A DNA stretch of 5,660 nucleotides from Spirulina sp. DLM2.Bin59 (lineage in GTDB: Bacteria; Cyanobacteriota; Cyanobacteriia; Cyanobacteriales; Spirulinaceae): contig RECT01000356.1 of the NCBI GenBank assembly GCA_007693875.1, forward strand, positions 1-5,660. Direction: 5' to 3'. The notes under the pieces are model-generated. The model was not told the DNA's origin. It searched no databases and worked only from the letters and a program-made list of their open reading frames with translations. A program made the position numbers and the translations under genes. This document shows, piece after piece, positions 4,102-5,660 of the stretch (position 1 is the stretch's first letter; each line of letters opens with the position of its first letter).

Positions 4102-5571
4102 ATGGAAATTAATACAGTTACAACAGCACCCCTAGATTGGTGTGGTGAAGGGTTGGCGATCGCCTGTTTTGCCGGCGTAGCCCTCCCCCTCACTGGGGAC
4201 TTAGCTGCCCTCAATGACCGCCTCGATGGGACGATCGCCGAACTAATCAGCGAAGCGGAATTTACGGGCAAGGCCGGCAGCAGTGCCGTTACCCGCGTGG
4301 GAACCCATAGCCCGGTGCGAAAAATTATCCTCTTGGGTTTAGGGGAAGAAGGGGATTATCGGCTGCATACATTGCGAAACACGGCGGCCCTGGTGGCCCG
4401 CATTGCCAAACAGCAGAAGCTCAAAACCTTGGCGATGCAAATTCCCCCCGTTGGGACTGGGGCGCAAATGGCCCAAATGCTGACGGAAGGCCTCTATTTA
4501 GCCCTCCATGCGGATAATCGCTTTAAATCCAAGCCTGAGGATCAGGGGGCGCTGTTGGCAACGGTGGATCTTTTAGGGTTGGAAGATGTGGGGTCAGGGG
4601 TTGCCAAGGGAGAGGCGATCGCCCAGGGGGTGATCCTGGCCCGCGAATTGGTGGCGGCCCCCGCCAATAGTGTCACCGCCATCACCCTGGCGGAAACCGC
4701 CCAAAGCTTGGCCCAAGACTATGGGTTAGAACTAGAAATCCTGGAGCAAGCAGACTGTGAAGCCCTGGGCATGGGTTCCTTCTTAGGGGTAGCCAGGGCC
4801 TCGGAACTGCCCCCGAAATTTATCCACCTCACCTATAAACCCGCCGGGACACCCCGCCGCAAGGTGGCGATCGTCGGCAAAGGCTTAACCTTTGATTCCG
4901 GCGGTTTGAATTTGAAAGTGGCCGGCGGCATTGAAACGATGAAGATGGATATGGGGGGAGCGGGGGCCACGTTGGGAGCAGCAAAGGCGATCGCCCAACT
5001 CAAACCCGATGTGGAAGTCCATTTCATCAGCGCCGCCACCGAAAACATGGTCAGCGGCCGAGCGATGCGGCCCGGGGATATCCTCACCGCCTCCAACGGC
5101 AAAACCATTGAGGTCAACAACACCGATGCCGAAGGCCGGCTCACCCTTGCCGATGCCCTGGTGTTTGCGGAGAAGTTGGAAGTGGAGGCGATCGTGGATC
5201 TGGCGACGCTCACCGGGGCCTGTGTGGTGGCCCTGGGGAATCAAATTGGCGGCCTCTGGTCTACGGATTCCGATCTGGCCACCCAACTCAAAACCGCAGC
5301 GGAACAAGCGGGGGAACAGTTTTGGGAAATGCCCCTGGAAGATCAATATTTTGAGGGCTTAAAATCCCCCATTGCAGACATGAAAAACACCGGCCCCCGT
5401 CCGGGCGGTTCCATCACGGCGGCCCTTTTCCTCAAGCAGTTTGTGGAAAAAACCCCCTGGGCCCACCTCGACATTGCCGGCCCGGTCTGGGCAGACAAGG
5501 AAAGCGGCGTAAACAACGCCGGAGCCACCGGCTACCCCGTCCGTACCTTGGTGAATTGGGTCTTAGGTTAA
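4102..5571 (+). CDS. pepA: Leucyl aminopeptidase (cytosol aminopeptidase, M17)
   Basis: A 489-residue cytosolic metallopeptidase that removes N-terminal residues, with preference for Leu, from peptides; family members are hexamers with two metal ions per subunit. The N-terminal M17 domain covers about residues 1-160 and the catalytic domain about 170-489. All residues of the E. coli PepA active site are present with an offset of 10: metal ligands Lys260, Asp265, Asp283, Asp342 and Glu344, and catalytic Lys272 and Arg346. The signature NTDAEGRL is at 340-347. The length is normal and the frame intact. ATG 4102 lacks a good Shine-Dalgarno site. It is divergent from the kinase and has no co-directional neighbour here. 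E. coli PepA also binds DNA in Xer recombination and carAB control; nothing here shows that this protein does so. Confidence 0.97.
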   Translation: MEINTVTTAPLDWCGEGLAIACFAGVALPLTGDLAALNDRLDGTIAELISEAEFTGKAGSSAVTRVGTHSPVRKIILLGLGEEGDYRLHTLRNTAALVARIAKQQKLKTLAMQIPPVGTGAQMAQMLTEGLYLALHADNRFKSKPEDQGALLATVDLLGLEDVGSGVAKGEAIAQGVILARELVAAPANSVTAITLAETAQSLAQDYGLELEILEQADCEALGMGSFLGVARASELPPKFIHLTYKPAGTPRRKVAIVGKGLTFDSGGLNLKVAGGIETMKMDMGGAGATLGAAKAIAQLKPDVEVHFISAATENMVSGRAMRPGDILTASNGKTIEVNNTDAEGRLTLADALVFAEKLEVEAIVDLATLTGACVVALGNQIGGLWSTDSDLATQLKTAAEQAGEQFWEMPLEDQYFEGLKSPIADMKNTGPRPGGSITAALFLKQFVEKTPWAHLDIAGPVWADKESGVNNAGATGYPVRTLVNWVLG

Positions 5572-5633
5572 TCCCATCAAAGGGAGAAACCCGTGGGAGG
5601 CGAAACCCCTGGGGGCGAAAAATTTTTCGCCCC
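5572..5633. repeat. Intergenic palindromic element after pepA
   Basis: GGGGCGAAAAA (5612-5622) and TTTTTCGCCCC (5623-5633) form a perfect 22-bp palindrome. As RNA it folds into a GGGGCGAAA/TTTCGCCCC hairpin with an AATT loop. Before it are two related GGGAG...AAACCC units (about 5582-5594 and 5595-5610), so the palindrome is the end of a degenerate repeat array of about 15-bp units. GGGGCG-type palindromes with an A/T centre are dispersed through many cyanobacterial genomes. It may end the pepA transcript, though no separate T-run follows. Confidence 0.6.
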
Positions 5634-5638
5634 TACCG

Positions 5639-5660
5639 TTCCCCATTCCCCGTTCCCCAT
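5639..5660. repeat. Heptamer tandem repeat TTCCCCR, cut by the window end
   Basis: TTCCCCA, TTCCCCG and TTCCCCA follow one another at 5639-5659, and the run continues to the window edge. Period and composition match the short tandem heptanucleotide repeats (STRR, CCCC-rich class) of cyanobacterial intergenic DNA. The full copy number is not visible. Confidence 0.6.

Larger units (their letters stand above)
1631..4994. repeat. Eight HIP1 octamers (GCGATCGC)
   Basis: Perfect GCGATCGC copies lie at 1631-1638 and 2376-2383 (malQ), 2909-2916 and 3266-3273 (kinase), 4033-4040 (pepA leader), and 4156-4163, 4615-4622 and 4987-4994 (pepA). This is far above chance and marks a HIP1-rich cyanobacterial chromosome. 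None occurs in the first 1.6 kb. Confidence 0.95.

Noticed and set aside
4833..5346. Minus-strand frames of 126 and 153 residues and a plus-strand frame of 117 residues within pepA
   Set aside because: They lie over the PepA active-site sequence in other frames; the sense frame is fully conserved.
5581..5660. CRISPR array
   Set aside because: The repeats are short, degenerate and directly abutting or 7-bp tandem, with no unique spacers of regular length.

Overview
The window reads as ordinary cyanobacterial chromosome. The main evidence is eight perfect copies of the HIP1 octamer GCGATCGC between 1631 and 4994, a recognisably cyanobacterial gene set (short 2Fe-2S ferredoxin, MalQ, soluble histidine kinase, PepA), and a right-hand end made of an A/T-centred palindrome followed by CCCC-rich heptamers, a pattern seen between genes in many cyanobacteria. 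The genus cannot be fixed from the sequence. There is no rRNA, tRNA, CRISPR array, transposase or phage gene.

Layout from left to right: the C-terminal 68 residues of a small 2Fe-2S ferredoxin-like protein (1-209, +); a 305-bp gap with several palindromes; a secreted eight-strand outer-membrane beta-barrel protein (515-1039, +) closed by a strong intrinsic terminator (1074-1098); a 196-bp non-coding block (1097-1292) framed by a 9-bp inverted repeat and containing further nested complementary segments; 4-alpha-glucanotransferase malQ (1319-2809, +); a soluble histidine kinase on the opposite strand (2806-3840, -), whose stop codon overlaps the malQ stop in a shared CTAG; a 261-bp divergent control region (3841-4101); leucyl aminopeptidase pepA (4102-5571, +); and a repeat-rich tail cut by the window end.

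The genes do not form an obvious operon or single pathway. MalQ remodels malto-oligosaccharides from glycogen breakdown, PepA trims N-terminal residues from peptides, the ferredoxin-like protein carries electrons or a cluster, and the barrel sits in the outer membrane. The kinase has no response regulator beside it, so it is an orphan within this view.

I found no new multi-gene system. The parts worth a second look are non-coding: the framed block before malQ, the interleaved divergent promoters and abutting 14-bp repeats between the kinase and pepA, an inverted repeat that covers the expected pepA ribosome-binding position, and the CTAG double stop.
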